A stretch of DNA of 64,000 nucleotides from Adlercreutzia shanghongiae (GCF_035830635.1 NZ_JAYMFI010000003.1:248001-312000); one strand, 5' to 3'. Shown: positions 9,676-16,771, numbered from the stretch's first letter. The notes: a model not told the origin generated them from the letters alone. Made by a program: numbers and translations.

Positions 9676-9812
9676 CGCTGACGGTGTGCTCGTGTGCCCG
9701 CTGCTGACTAAGGTGGCGTCGTTGCTTTGCCGGTGCGCGATGTCGCCGGCTTTATCGGGCGCCGGGTAAGTTCAACGCCGTCTTTACAGGTCGCCGGACA
9801 AGGCGGGCGCAG

Positions 9813-9821
9813 TGATAAAAT
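9813..9821 (+). promoter_or_regulatory. Extended -10 promoter of the universal stress gene
   Basis: TG-A-TAAAAT at 9813-9821 is a good extended -10. A CGGACA at 9795-9800 could act as a weak -35 (15-bp spacing). The start codon is about 80 nt downstream. The rest of the 9676-9902 gap is GC-rich with short inverted repeats and no visible gene. Confidence 0.55.
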
Positions 9822-9902
9822 GACTCTGCTGCTTATAAATATGAGCGGGCGAGTAAGGTTTTCAGTAGGATGCGCCCGCTTCAGGGGCTAAGGAGGTTCC
9901 TC

Positions 9903-10373
9903 ATGTATAAGAAAGTGCTCGTCCCTTACGACAAGTCCGAGCCGGCGAAGAACGCCCTGCAGGCCGCCATCGATTTGGTGTCCGAGGTACCCGGCGGCGA
10001 GATTACGGTGCTGTCGGTCGTCGATTGGCACGACTTCAACGCGGAAACCTTCAAAATTGCCTCGCGTATGTCCGGCGTCATGGGCGACACCATGGATATG
10101 GAGGTCATCTCCGAGGTGGAGAGCGAGGCCATCAAGGCTGACATGGACGCCATCGCCGAGAACATCGAGCCTTTGGTGGGCGACGTGGACGGCGTGGGCA
10201 TCGCTGTCGTGAACGGCTCTCCCCACGACTCCATCACCGCGTACGCCGATGAGGGAGACTACGACTGCATTGTCATGGGCCATCGCGGCCTGGGCGCTGT
10301 GCGCGGCATGCTCGGCAGTGTCTGCTACTCGGTGCTGCACAAGACCAACATCCCTGTGCTCATCGTGAAATAA
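9903..10373 (+). CDS. Universal stress protein (UspA family)
   Basis: A 156-residue single-domain Usp. The start MYKKVLVPYD is chosen because TAAGGAGG lies seven bases before this ATG. The fold's ATP-binding hallmarks are present: VPYD at the N-terminus and GHRGLGAVRGMLGSVCYSVLHKTNIPVLIVK at the C-terminus corresponds to the G-2x-G-9x-G(S/T) loop. Usp proteins bind ATP or AMP and help survival under starvation or redox stress. It stands alone; a large hairpin array begins about 20 bp after its stop and may act as its transcription terminator or an mRNA stabiliser. Confidence 0.93.
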   Translation: MYKKVLVPYDKSEPAKNALQAAIDLVSEVPGGEITVLSVVDWHDFNAETFKIASRMSGVMGDTMDMEVISEVESEAIKADMDAIAENIEPLVGDVDGVGIAVVNGSPHDSITAYADEGDYDCIVMGHRGLGAVRGMLGSVCYSVLHKTNIPVLIVK

Positions 10374-10393
10374 AGCGAGAGAGCTGTGGAAGG

Positions 10394-10730
10394 CGGGCGG
10401 GAACGGCCTCGTTTCTGCCCATACGCATAAGGTAAGCCGCGGTTTGGGCGGGAACGGCCTCGTTTCCGCCCACGGAATGGGCGCAAGGGCATTAGCGGGG
10501 CGGGAACGGCCTCGTTTCCGCCCCGCCGGGCAAGAAAAGCCGCGGTTTGGGCGGGAACGGCCTCGTTTCCGCCCACGGAATGGGCGCAAGGGCATTAGCG
10601 GGGCGGGAACGGCCTCGTTTCCGCCCCGCCGGGCAAGAAAAGCCGCGGTTTGGGCGGGAACGGCCTCGTTTCCGCCCACGGAACGAACGCAAAGGCATTA
10701 GCGGTCGGGAACGGCGGCGTTTCCGCCCGC
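10394..10730. repeat. 103-bp tandem array of GC-rich hairpin units
   Basis: Seven copies of a hairpin unit (arms GGGCGGGAAC and GTTTCCGCCC around GGCCTC) lie between the usp gene and the TPM gene. A 103-bp higher-order unit starts at 10436, 10539 and 10642: the first two are full and virtually identical, the third diverges after about 50 bp. The single arm mismatch would be a G-U wobble in RNA. There are no unique spacers, so it is not CRISPR. It is probably a REP-like array. Confidence 0.9.
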
Positions 10731-10781
10731 GAAATTTCCGTTGCAAGTTCATATGCAGCGTGAACGCAGAAGGGATAGCTT

Positions 10782-11981
10782 ATGGGACGATCAGGTGGCG
10801 GCGGATTTAGCGGCGGCGGTCGTTCCGGCGGAGGCTTTGGAAGCGGCGGCGGTCGCATAACCGGTGGATTTTCTGGCGGCTCGGGCTTCGGCGGAGGGCG
10901 CAGCGGCGGTCCGGGATCGGGCCCGCGCTCGGGTGGCTTCGGCGGGTACCCCGGGGGCTACTACGGTGGCGGCTTCGGAGGTGGAAGCTTCTGGGGAGGA
11001 TTCCTGGGTGGGCTCATGGGTTCTAGCCGCAGTGGCGGAGGTGGTTCGGTGCCACCGCAAATGCCCCAAAGCCCTCAACAGCCGGGGTCGGGCGGGCCGC
11101 TGCAGCCGGGGCCTGGCGGATCCCACCAGCCGAATAATGCGTCATCAGGCAGTCAGCAGGGCAAGGCGCCTGGCAGCGGCTGCGGCACCGTTTTCATCAT
11201 CGTGGCGGCATTCTTTCTAGTGGTATTGCTGGTAGTGGCGTTAGGGAGCGGCGGTTGCTCAGCGTCATCGGTGCCGGCGTCCACGGTCGACCGCGAGCCT
11301 TTGCCTGCGGGCTCTGTCAACTTGACCGGGTACTACACCGATGCCGACGGTGACTGGATTCATAATCCCGCCATCCTCGAAAAGGGCATGCGTCACTTTT
11401 ACGAGGAAACGGGCATTCAGCCTTACGTCTACATCCTGCCCAACGGTCAGACGACGTCCTATGAGCAGCTGCAAAAGATTGCCGACGAGCAGTACGACAA
11501 GCTCTTTACCGACGAGGCCCATCTGCTTGTGGTGTTTTGCGACACGGGCAACGGACGATTCAATGCTGCCTACACCCTGGGCAACCTCGGTGGAAGCGTA
11601 ATGGATGAGGAAGCCTTCCAGATTCTCATGGCGAATTTCCGGCTTGCCTATGATAACGCCTCTACCGATGAGGGCGTGTTCGCCGATGCCTTCAGCGACA
11701 CGGCTGACCGTATCATGACAGTTACGCCGTCGCCTGTGGTTCCGCTGGCCATATGCGGTACCGTGCTCATCGTTGCCGCAATCGCGTTCGTTGTCGTGCG
11801 CAATCGGCGTTTGGCCCAGCAGCGCGAAGCCGAGCGGATGGAGCAGATTTTGAACACGCCGCTGGAAACCTTCGGGGACTCGAGCCTCGCGGATTTGGAA
11901 AAGAAGTACGCCGATGCTTCGTCCGCGCCGCCGGTGACCTCCGCGAAGCTGATTTCCGACGACCCGATTCAGCGCTCGTAG
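10782..11981 (+). CDS. Gly-rich TPM-domain membrane protein
   Basis: A 399-residue protein with an unusual N-terminus (about 1-115) made almost only of Gly, Ser, Arg, Phe and Tyr, then a Pro/Gln/Gly stretch. A first TM helix (about 130-155, FIIVAAFFLVVLLVV) is followed by an extracytoplasmic TPM-like domain (about 175-315) with the pattern DGDWI...L..GM..FYEETG.QPYVYIL. A second TM helix (about 322-345) is followed by a short cytoplasmic tail. TPM domains occur with PspA-type proteins in membrane-stress systems, and pspA follows directly here. The low-complexity N-terminus could drive self-association; that is inference. Confidence 0.8.
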   Translation: MGRSGGGGFSGGGRSGGGFGSGGGRITGGFSGGSGFGGGRSGGPGSGPRSGGFGGYPGGYYGGGFGGGSFWGGFLGGLMGSSRSGGGGSVPPQMPQSPQQPGSGGPLQPGPGGSHQPNNASSGSQQGKAPGSGCGTVFIIVAAFFLVVLLVVALGSGGCSASSVPASTVDREPLPAGSVNLTGYYTDADGDWIHNPAILEKGMRHFYEETGIQPYVYILPNGQTTSYEQLQKIADEQYDKLFTDEAHLLVVFCDTGNGRFNAAYTLGNLGGSVMDEEAFQILMANFRLAYDNASTDEGVFADAFSDTADRIMTVTPSPVVPLAICGTVLIVAAIAFVVVRNRRLAQQREAERMEQILNTPLETFGDSSLADLEKKYADASSAPPVTSAKLISDDPIQRS

Positions 11982-12032
11982 CGCAACGGATTGCGCGGCA
12001 CCTGCAAGGAAACCTCTTCGCTACCTGCGAAG

Positions 12033-12070
12033 TTGACCCGGCCCCGTGGGGCCACGAACGGGGCCTTAAG
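12033..12070 (+). promoter_or_regulatory. Leader with two mutually exclusive hairpins before pspA
   Basis: Segment 12040-12047 (GGCCCCGT) can pair at once with 12048-12053 (GGGGCC, 6 bp) or with 12058-12065 (ACGGGGCC, 8 bp), giving two alternative stems about 25-50 nt before the pspA start codon. A TTGACC hexamer at 12033 could be a -35 element. There is no T tract. This may be an attenuator or RBS-folding control; function is unproven. Confidence 0.4.
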
Positions 12071-12090
12071 GCCAGAAGGGAGCGCCCACC

Positions 12091-12774
12091 ATGGGTATTC
12101 TCGATCGCTTCACCTCTATCGTGAAGGCTAACATCAATGAGCTGCTCGACAAGGCGGAAGACCCGGAGAAGATGGTCGACCAGTACCTGCGCGAGATGAC
12201 CGAGTCGCTGGCCGAGGTGCGCGAGGCCACCGCCGGCGTCATGGCCGAAGAGAAGCGCTGCAAGAAGCTGGTGGACGAGAACAAGGCCGAAGCGGAGAAG
12301 TACGAGGAACTGGCCCGCAAGGCCCTGACCGCGGGCAACGAGGCCGACGCGCGTGTGTTCCTGGCGAAGAAGCAGGAGCTGGCCGGCCGCACCGAGGGGC
12401 TTGTGGTGGCCTACGAGGGCGCCAAGGCCAACGCCGACAAGATGCGCCAGATGCACGACAAGCTGGTTTCCGACATCGAGGAGCTGAATGCCCGCAAGGC
12501 CGCCATCAAGGCCAAGGCTGCGGTGGCGAAGACCCAGAGCAAGGTGAACGAGATGACCTCGGCCGGCGACCGCGCCGAGGGCGCCCGCAGTGCCTTCGAC
12601 CGCATGGAGGCCAAGGCCGACGAGATGCTCGACCGCGCCAACGCCGTGGCCGAGCTGTCTGAGAAGCCGGCCGACCCCACCGAGGACTTGGCCAAGAAGT
12701 ATGCCGAGGCCGGCGCCACCGCCGCCGTAGACGACGACCTGGCCCGCCTCAAGAAGGAAATGGGCCTGGAGTAG
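12091..12774 (+). CDS. pspA: PspA/IM30 membrane-stress protein
   Basis: A 227-residue, almost entirely helical protein of the PspA/Vipp1/IM30 (ESCRT-III-like) family: MGILDRF amphipathic start, then long coiled coils and the signature DP-E-M-x-Q-L-x-EM (here DPEKMVDQYLREM near 24-36). The length is normal for the family. These proteins polymerise on damaged inner membrane and maintain proton-motive force. It follows the TPM-domain gene, probably as an operon. AGAAGGGAG lies upstream of the ATG. Confidence 0.95.
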   Translation: MGILDRFTSIVKANINELLDKAEDPEKMVDQYLREMTESLAEVREATAGVMAEEKRCKKLVDENKAEAEKYEELARKALTAGNEADARVFLAKKQELAGRTEGLVVAYEGAKANADKMRQMHDKLVSDIEELNARKAAIKAKAAVAKTQSKVNEMTSAGDRAEGARSAFDRMEAKADEMLDRANAVAELSEKPADPTEDLAKKYAEAGATAAVDDDLARLKKEMGLE

Positions 12775-12809
12775 AATCTACCGTTTCGCGTGATAGTCCC
12801 AAAATGCCC

Positions 12810-12848
12810 GGGCGGCCTCCGAGAGGAGGTCGCCCTTTCGCATTTTTC
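12810..12848 (+). terminator. Rho-independent terminator after pspA
   Basis: An 11-bp stem (12810-12820 with 12825-12835, one G-U pair) with loop GAGA is followed by a T-rich stretch. It ends pspA. Confidence 0.85.
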
Positions 12849-12880
12849 GCAAGCAGGCAGAAGGACGTTTCTCGCGCGGC

Positions 12881-12908
12881 TATGATATTATTGCGTCAAC
12901 GCAATAAT
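12881..12908 (+). promoter_or_regulatory. Promoter and operator palindrome of the HTH/zeta-toxin pair
   Basis: TATGAT at 12881-12886 is a likely -10. It is followed immediately by a perfect 9-bp inverted repeat, ATTATTGCG (12887-12895) and CGCAATAAT (12900-12908), with a TCAA spacer. A repressor bound here would block the start of transcription. The small HTH protein encoded 19 bp downstream is the obvious candidate autoregulator. Confidence 0.75.
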
Positions 12909-12926
12909 TAAGGGAAGGAGCCGGCC

Positions 12927-13337
12927 ATGCTTTCAGTGGAGGAGGCTGCACGGCAGCTGGGGGTAACTCCTGCGCGCGTACGGGCGCTTATCAAGGACGG
13001 ACGGCTCTCTGCTGCGAAGAACGGCCGCGAATGGGTGCTGCGCGAGGAGGATGTGCTGGCGCGTCTGATGGAAGCTCCCCGCGCGGGGCGCCCGCGCCGC
13101 GCCGGCACAGGACCTCGGTTGCTCCGACGGCAGGAGGAGGGCGGGGTGCCGTCCGCGGAGCGGGCCGACCGCGCCCATGAGCTCTACGACGAGTGTCGGC
13201 GCATGTTCGCCCATCTTCCCTCCGAGGAGCTGATGGCCGCGGCGCGCACCAGGGAGGAGGCGTCCTTCTATATGGCTGCGTTCGATTTCTTCCTGCAGCA
13301 GCGGCAGCGGGAGCTGGTAAAGCAGGGGGTTTTCTGA
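12927..13337 (+). CDS. Helix-turn-helix (excisionase-type) antitoxin candidate
   Basis: A 136-residue protein beginning with a MerR/excisionase-type DNA-binding domain (about 1-50: LSVEEAARQLGVTPARVRALIKDGRLSAAKNGREWVLREEDV). A Pro/Arg-rich linker follows, then a helical C-terminal part (about 75-136) that could bind the toxin. AAGGGAAGGAG precedes the ATG. Its stop overlaps the ATG of the next gene (TGATG), typical of an antitoxin-toxin pair. The palindromic operator just upstream supports autoregulation. The antitoxin role is inferred from context. Confidence 0.8.
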   Translation: MLSVEEAARQLGVTPARVRALIKDGRLSAAKNGREWVLREEDVLARLMEAPRAGRPRRAGTGPRLLRRQEEGGVPSAERADRAHELYDECRRMFAHLPSEELMAAARTREEASFYMAAFDFFLQQRQRELVKQGVF

Positions 13338-13942
13338 TGCGGCCTGTTTACGCGGTGTTCGCGGGGGTGAACGGAGCGGGGAAATCGACGTTCTACCGGA
13401 CGGGCTTGTGGCGCGAGGAGAGCATGCCGACTTCGATGGCGCGCGTGAACTCGGACGAGATCGTCGTGGCCCAAGGCGGCGATCCGGCTTCGAGCTCCGA
13501 TCAGCTGCGCGCAGGCCGCGAGGCCGTTCGCCTTATCGAGGAGCACTTTTCACGCGGGCGCAGCTTCAACCAGGAGACCACGCTGACGGGCCACGCGGTG
13601 CTGCGCAACATGCGCCGCGCCCGCGATGCGGGCTATCGGGTCGTGCTGTACTACATCGGCGTTGACGCTCCCGCCGTGGCCATCGACCGTATCGCGCACC
13701 GCGTGGCAGTGGGCGGCCATGACATCGATGACGCGGCGGTGCGCCGTCGCTATCGCGCCTCGCTGCGAAATTTCTCCCACGCGCTCGATGTGTGCGACGA
13801 GGTGACGGTGCTGGACAACACCGTTGAGTTCGTCGCCATTGCCCGTTGGAGGGCCGGCGTTCTCTCTTGGGTGGGAAACGTCGCGAAGCACGGGACGTGG
13901 CTGATGGACGCGGTGCGCGACGAAAGTCTCTGGAGGGCGTAG
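13337..13942 (+). CDS. Zeta-toxin-family P-loop kinase
   Basis: A 201-residue protein with the Walker A motif GVNGAGKST (about 10-18, Lys16) in the zeta-toxin context. Downstream are Asp/Glu-rich NSDEIV, FNQETTLTG (a substrate-loop Glu as in zeta toxins) and an Arg-rich lid (IDRIAHRVAVGGHDIDDAAVRRRY). Zeta toxins phosphorylate UDP-N-acetylglucosamine and stall wall synthesis; homologues include chromosomal kinases of unknown target. The start is fixed by the overlapping stop of the HTH gene. Toxicity is inferred from family and pairing. The following 13943-14239 holds no gene that I can support. Confidence 0.85.
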   Translation: MRPVYAVFAGVNGAGKSTFYRTGLWREESMPTSMARVNSDEIVVAQGGDPASSSDQLRAGREAVRLIEEHFSRGRSFNQETTLTGHAVLRNMRRARDAGYRVVLYYIGVDAPAVAIDRIAHRVAVGGHDIDDAAVRRRYRASLRNFSHALDVCDEVTVLDNTVEFVAIARWRAGVLSWVGNVAKHGTWLMDAVRDESLWRA

Positions 13943-14239
13943 AGGGCGCAGTGTTTCGGCTGCTCGTCCCCATATGCTCCATTCCAAAAGGCGGCAGAAG
14001 AGATGCGGTTCATAGGTGCTCCTTACGCATTGATGCGGCCGCCCACGTTCGCCTGCGCAGCCTCCATGGTACGTCAGGCAACGACCAAGTTCCCATTGCT
14101 GAGACTATCCGTCAACGTTGCGATAAGTTCGTGGGACACGGCCGCCATAAGATGTTTTGCGCTTGAGGATTGGGCTTGTAGCAAGCACAAGACTTGGGGG
14201 CACTCAGCAAACTGTAAGGGTGAGGCTATCAGCTCCCGT

Positions 14240-14245
14240 TATAAT
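14240..14245 (+). promoter_or_regulatory. Consensus -10 box of type I toxin copy 1
   Basis: A perfect TATAAT lies 51 nt before the start codon. No good -35 is visible 16-18 bp upstream. The corresponding stretch in the second copy (around 16382-16388) reads TACAGTAT, a degraded box. Confidence 0.6.
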
Positions 14246-14295
14246 GACGGCAGGTGCTCCGTCACGCCCGGGCAGCTTCGAGAAAGGAGCTACCC

Positions 14296-14382
14296 ATGGA
14301 TACACAAACTATGATTGCGCTTTGCGACCTCATGCTTGTGTTCATCGGAGTCGTCGGCCTCGTGCTGGTGAGGAAGGAGTGA
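14296..14382 (+). CDS. 28-residue hydrophobic peptide, type I toxin candidate (copy 1)
   Basis: The ORF encodes a 28-residue peptide with a polar N-terminus (MDTQTM), a single membrane-spanning segment (about 6-24) and a charged C-terminus (RKE). AAAGGAG lies eight bases before the ATG. The size, one-helix layout and downstream convergent promoter are those of Fst/BsrG/holin-like type I toxins, which depolarise or distort the membrane. The second copy (16438-16524) conserves the peptide with mostly conservative changes. A further mini-ORF, GTG-TTG-GCA-AAG..., conserved in both copies, follows the stop and runs into the terminator stem. Confidence 0.7.
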   Translation: MDTQTMIALCDLMLVFIGVVGLVLVRKE

Positions 14383-14394
14383 CGGACGGTGTTG

Positions 14395-14479
14395 GCAAAG
14401 AAGAAGCCGGGCCCCACGCGAAGGTAAACCCGGCTTAATCTGACAACCGATGCTGCCCAGTTCGGCGGGGCATCGATCG
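14395..14479 (-). ncRNA. Predicted antisense RNA of type I TA copy 1
   Basis: A minus-strand extended -10, TG-C-TATGAT (plus positions 14486-14494), predicts a start near 14479. The transcript would run through the shared terminator and overlap the 3' end of the toxin message by about 35-45 nt. No ORF is evident. The end points are estimated from promoter and hairpin positions. Confidence 0.6.
14404..14436. terminator. Bidirectional terminator shared by toxin mRNA and antisense RNA (copy 1)
   Basis: The stem AAGCCGGG (14404-14411) pairs with CCCGGCTT (14429-14436). The minus strand has a pyrimidine-rich TTCTTCTTT exit; the plus strand exit is weaker. Both convergent transcripts would end here. 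Confidence 0.7.
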
Positions 14480-14663
14480 GTTTGCATCATAGCACGGGTC
14501 GGCCATGTTGTTGGAGGGCCACCGTGCCAGTAGTTTTCCGTACGTCAAATTCTTATAGATTTACGCATGCTAGATACCCAATCCATGTCGGCCTGTCTGC
14601 TTGTTTCCGCTTCTCATAGAGGTTTGAGGTTGGTGCGCGAGTGGCTATGTTACACTGGAACAT

Positions 14664-14813
14664 GCCAGACAACCTAATAAGATCAGTTAGCTTTGCGCCA
14701 ACCACGGTTGAGGAGGACATCTATCCGTCCTCTAATACGTGGTTGCGTATTCACAGGGTTGTCTGGCGACAAGGGTGGATGTCCTCCTTCGCTATCGCCA
14801 GAGCGCGACATCC
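14664..14813 (+). promoter_or_regulatory. Highly structured leader with competing hairpins
   Basis: Perfect inverted repeats interleave here: 14664-14674 with 14757-14767 (11 bp); 14699-14706 with 14738-14745 (8 bp); 14711-14721 with 14778-14788 (11 bp); 14712-14718 with 14727-14733 (7 bp, one G-U); and 14777-14783 with 14807-14813 (7 bp). The third pairing excludes the fourth and fifth. An RBS (GGAGG, 14835-14839) follows. This is the pattern of an attenuator, riboswitch or translational switch controlling the membrane protein at 14848. A weak promoter, TTGAGG then TATGTT 16 bp on, lies just before it. Confidence 0.65.
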
Positions 14814-14847
14814 AGGAAATCGATATTTGAACATGGAGGTTGCGGCA

Positions 14848-15936
14848 ATGGGCAATGACTTGGCTGACGCTATCACCGTAGAGGTTCCAGCGAATTCCCA
14901 GGAGATATCCGTACAACAGTTAGAGGAATCTAAGATAGAGGGCATTCCTGTTCTGAAAAACTGGAAACCTGCGCCGGTATTCTCTGCCCTAGGCGCTCTA
15001 TGCTGGTTGTTCGTCTGGCGCTTCCTTGCCCTGCTTTGCATCTTCGCAAGTAGCCTCGCGCTTGGCTCAGATGACCGGTCATACATGTTGGGGCTTGTTG
15101 CGGCCCTTGTCTTTCAGGTTGCAATCGTCGCCGTGTATGCCCTGCTGTTCTACCCGTCCTACTACAAGGAGAAACCGCCGCTCAAGTCGAGCAGGGCAAT
15201 CTCCTTCCTGAACTACCTGCTCGGCGGTGTCGTTTTCGGCTGGTGCTGGAACAGCAATCTAAAGAGGAGTCACTTGATAGAGCGGCCCGAAAAGGGCGTG
15301 TCTCATATTGTCATGGTTGTCCTGCAGGTCATCGTTTTGGTTTTTTATCTGGCCATGTACGTCCCTTATCTCGTTGATGCGTCAATGCCTGAAGCCAACT
15401 TAGCCAGCGACTATGACGAAGTAGAGTCGTATTCCATCAAGGGGGCCTCGCCATCAATGTCCCAAAGTGATGAAGGAGACAGGCTTGTCGACACGGCTGC
15501 TGGAGTTTCTTTCGTGGTTCCCAAGGGGTGGCACGGAGCAGACCTGATGAAGGAGCGGCACTTTATCAGGTGGAAAGCCTACCCCAACGACAACGCAACA
15601 GCGGGGATTACCTACGGTGCTTCGTTAGCGGAAGAGGTTGATCCAGACGATTTAGTAGCCGAGGACTTCGAAGGCATTATCTCCGAGATCCTAGAAGACT
15701 GCCAGGACGAGGCTGTCGAGCGGGTGAACATTGGGGGAACCGATTATTGGATGATTACCGGTACGGGAATCAACGTGCAAGAGGAATTCGCATTGCCTGT
15801 TTCGGCAACTTTCCTCATGAGCTTCGAGAACGGTTTTGGATATTCCTTCCAGTATCTTGATTACTCGCAGGGGCAGGATGCCTCGAGATACTACAGCGAC
15901 TTCATAGAGATGGTCGAGAGTGTGGTTTATGGGTAG
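14848..15936 (+). CDS. ORFan membrane protein with four TM helices and an exported C-terminal domain
   Basis: I do not recognise this gene. The ATG at 14848 is chosen because GGAGG lies eight bases before it and the upstream open frame coincides with the structured leader. The 362-residue product has about 45 polar residues, four hydrophobic segments (in two hairpins, roughly 50-215), then a soluble domain of about 130 residues with alternating beta and acidic helical segments that ends VESVVYG. The last domain resembles small lipoprotein or PsbP/Mog1-like folds in size only. Base composition is clearly lower in GC than the neighbours, and it sits between two toxin cassettes, suggesting acquisition. 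Confidence 0.7.
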   Translation: MGNDLADAITVEVPANSQEISVQQLEESKIEGIPVLKNWKPAPVFSALGALCWLFVWRFLALLCIFASSLALGSDDRSYMLGLVAALVFQVAIVAVYALLFYPSYYKEKPPLKSSRAISFLNYLLGGVVFGWCWNSNLKRSHLIERPEKGVSHIVMVVLQVIVLVFYLAMYVPYLVDASMPEANLASDYDEVESYSIKGASPSMSQSDEGDRLVDTAAGVSFVVPKGWHGADLMKERHFIRWKAYPNDNATAGITYGASLAEEVDPDDLVAEDFEGIISEILEDCQDEAVERVNIGGTDYWMITGTGINVQEEFALPVSATFLMSFENGFGYSFQYLDYSQGQDASRYYSDFIEMVESVVYG

Positions 15937-16389
15937 GCTTGTATTGGGCATCTTGCGCGTAAAGCAGCCTTCTCGCTTCTGGCGACCCTCCTAATCGTCG
16001 GGTTTTTCGATCACGCCTTTTGAAAAGCCATGCGGTAGAGGCGTCCTTTAGCCAAAGTATTCTAGAAACTGCCAACAGATTATGTCGAACTTGTCTCACT
16101 TCAAATAACGATCATCGCAGTATTTCCTGAATTTGGTACTGTCGCAAACTTGTTCGCTTGATCCAGAGCGACGCTCAAAATGATGCGCTCTTGGATTGAG
16201 CAATCGAGATATATAATTCCCGGCGTGTCTGGGTGCGGGCTCAAGCCGAAGGCTGCCGCACTTGGCCCCCGGTTGAATGCTGTGTTTCCGTCCTTGTCGC
16301 TGCTTTTCGAAGCAGAGAACTCCTTGTTGCGAGGAGCTCGCGCTTTTTCAATGCGCCGCCGTATATCTGTTTCTGTGCACTACAGTATC
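15937..16389. other. Intergenic segment, low GC, no gene seen
   Basis: No RBS-supported ORF or strong terminator is visible. Base composition follows that of the ORFan before it. TATATAAT at 16210-16217 is a possible plus-strand -10 of unknown use, about 220 bp before toxin copy 2. Confidence 0.5.
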
Positions 16390-16437
16390 GGCAGGTGCTC
16401 CGTCACGTCCGGGCAGCTTCACGAAAGGAGCTTGCCT

Positions 16438-16524
16438 TTGGATACCCAGACAGTAACCGCCCTGTGCGACCTCTTGCTTGTGGTGATCGGAATCATCGGG
16501 CTCGTCCTGGTGAGAAGGGAGTGA
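16438..16524 (+). CDS. 28-residue hydrophobic peptide, type I toxin candidate (copy 2)
   Basis: A paralogue of the peptide at 14296 with the same length, N-terminal MDTQT, one membrane helix and basic-acidic C-terminus (RRE). It starts with TTG rather than ATG, with AAAGGAG nine to ten bases upstream. Its -10 region is degraded compared with copy 1, while its antisense promoter is perfect, so this copy may be more tightly silenced or decaying. The mini-ORF after the stop is also conserved. Confidence 0.65.
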   Translation: MDTQTVTALCDLLLVVIGIIGLVLVRRE

Positions 16525-16536
16525 CGGACAGTGTTG

Positions 16537-16621
16537 GCAAAGAAGAAGCCGGGCCCTGCGCAAAGGTAAACCCGGCTTGATCTAACAACCGATGCTGCCC
16601 GGCTCGGCGGGGCACCGATTG
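16537..16621 (-). ncRNA. Predicted antisense RNA of type I TA copy 2
   Basis: The minus strand has a perfect extended -10, TG-C-TATAAT (plus positions 16628-16636), giving a predicted start near 16621. The RNA would end at the shared hairpin. Its 5' part is partly complementary to the toxin 5' leader (CGGC.GG..GC.CCG pattern), in addition to the 3' overlap. Confidence 0.6.
16546..16578. terminator. Bidirectional terminator of TA copy 2
   Basis: Stem AAGCCGGG (16546-16553) with CCCGGCTT (16571-16578), equivalent to the copy-1 hairpin. Confidence 0.7.
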
Positions 16622-16771
16622 CTTTGCATTATAGCACGGGTTGGCCGTGTTGTTGGAGGGCCACCGTGCCAGTAGTTTTCCGTACGTCAAATCCCTATAG
16701 ATTTACGCATGCTAGATACCCAGTCCATGTCGGCCCGTCTGCTTGATTGCCCCGGTGCATGTCGTGACAGC

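Larger units (their letters stand above)
14249..14603. repeat. Duplicated TA cassette, copy 1
   Basis: This roughly 355-bp segment recurs at 16390-16745 in the same orientation with scattered substitutions and about one indel. Each copy contains a small hydrophobic peptide ORF, a shared terminator hairpin, and a minus-strand extended -10 promoter. The sequence between the copies is a lower-GC ORFan locus. Confidence 0.9.
16390..16745. repeat. Duplicated TA cassette, copy 2
   Basis: Direct repeat of 14249-14603. It abuts the tRNA-Leu terminator, so the accessory block ends exactly at the 3' side of a tRNA gene. Confidence 0.9.

Noticed and set aside
10394..10730. CRISPR array
   Set aside because: Units are separated by near-identical sequence rather than unique spacers and no cas gene is present.
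14641..14847. 69-residue N-terminal extension of the ORFan protein
   Set aside because: It overlaps the structured leader, has no RBS and an atypical residue pattern; the ATG at 14848 has GGAGG at good spacing.
16408..16600. CCGGGCAGC in both toxin and antisense RNAs as par-type direct repeats
   Set aside because: The two copies are on opposite strands, so both RNAs carry the same sequence and cannot pair through it; only the weaker CGGC.GG..GC.CCG match is complementary.
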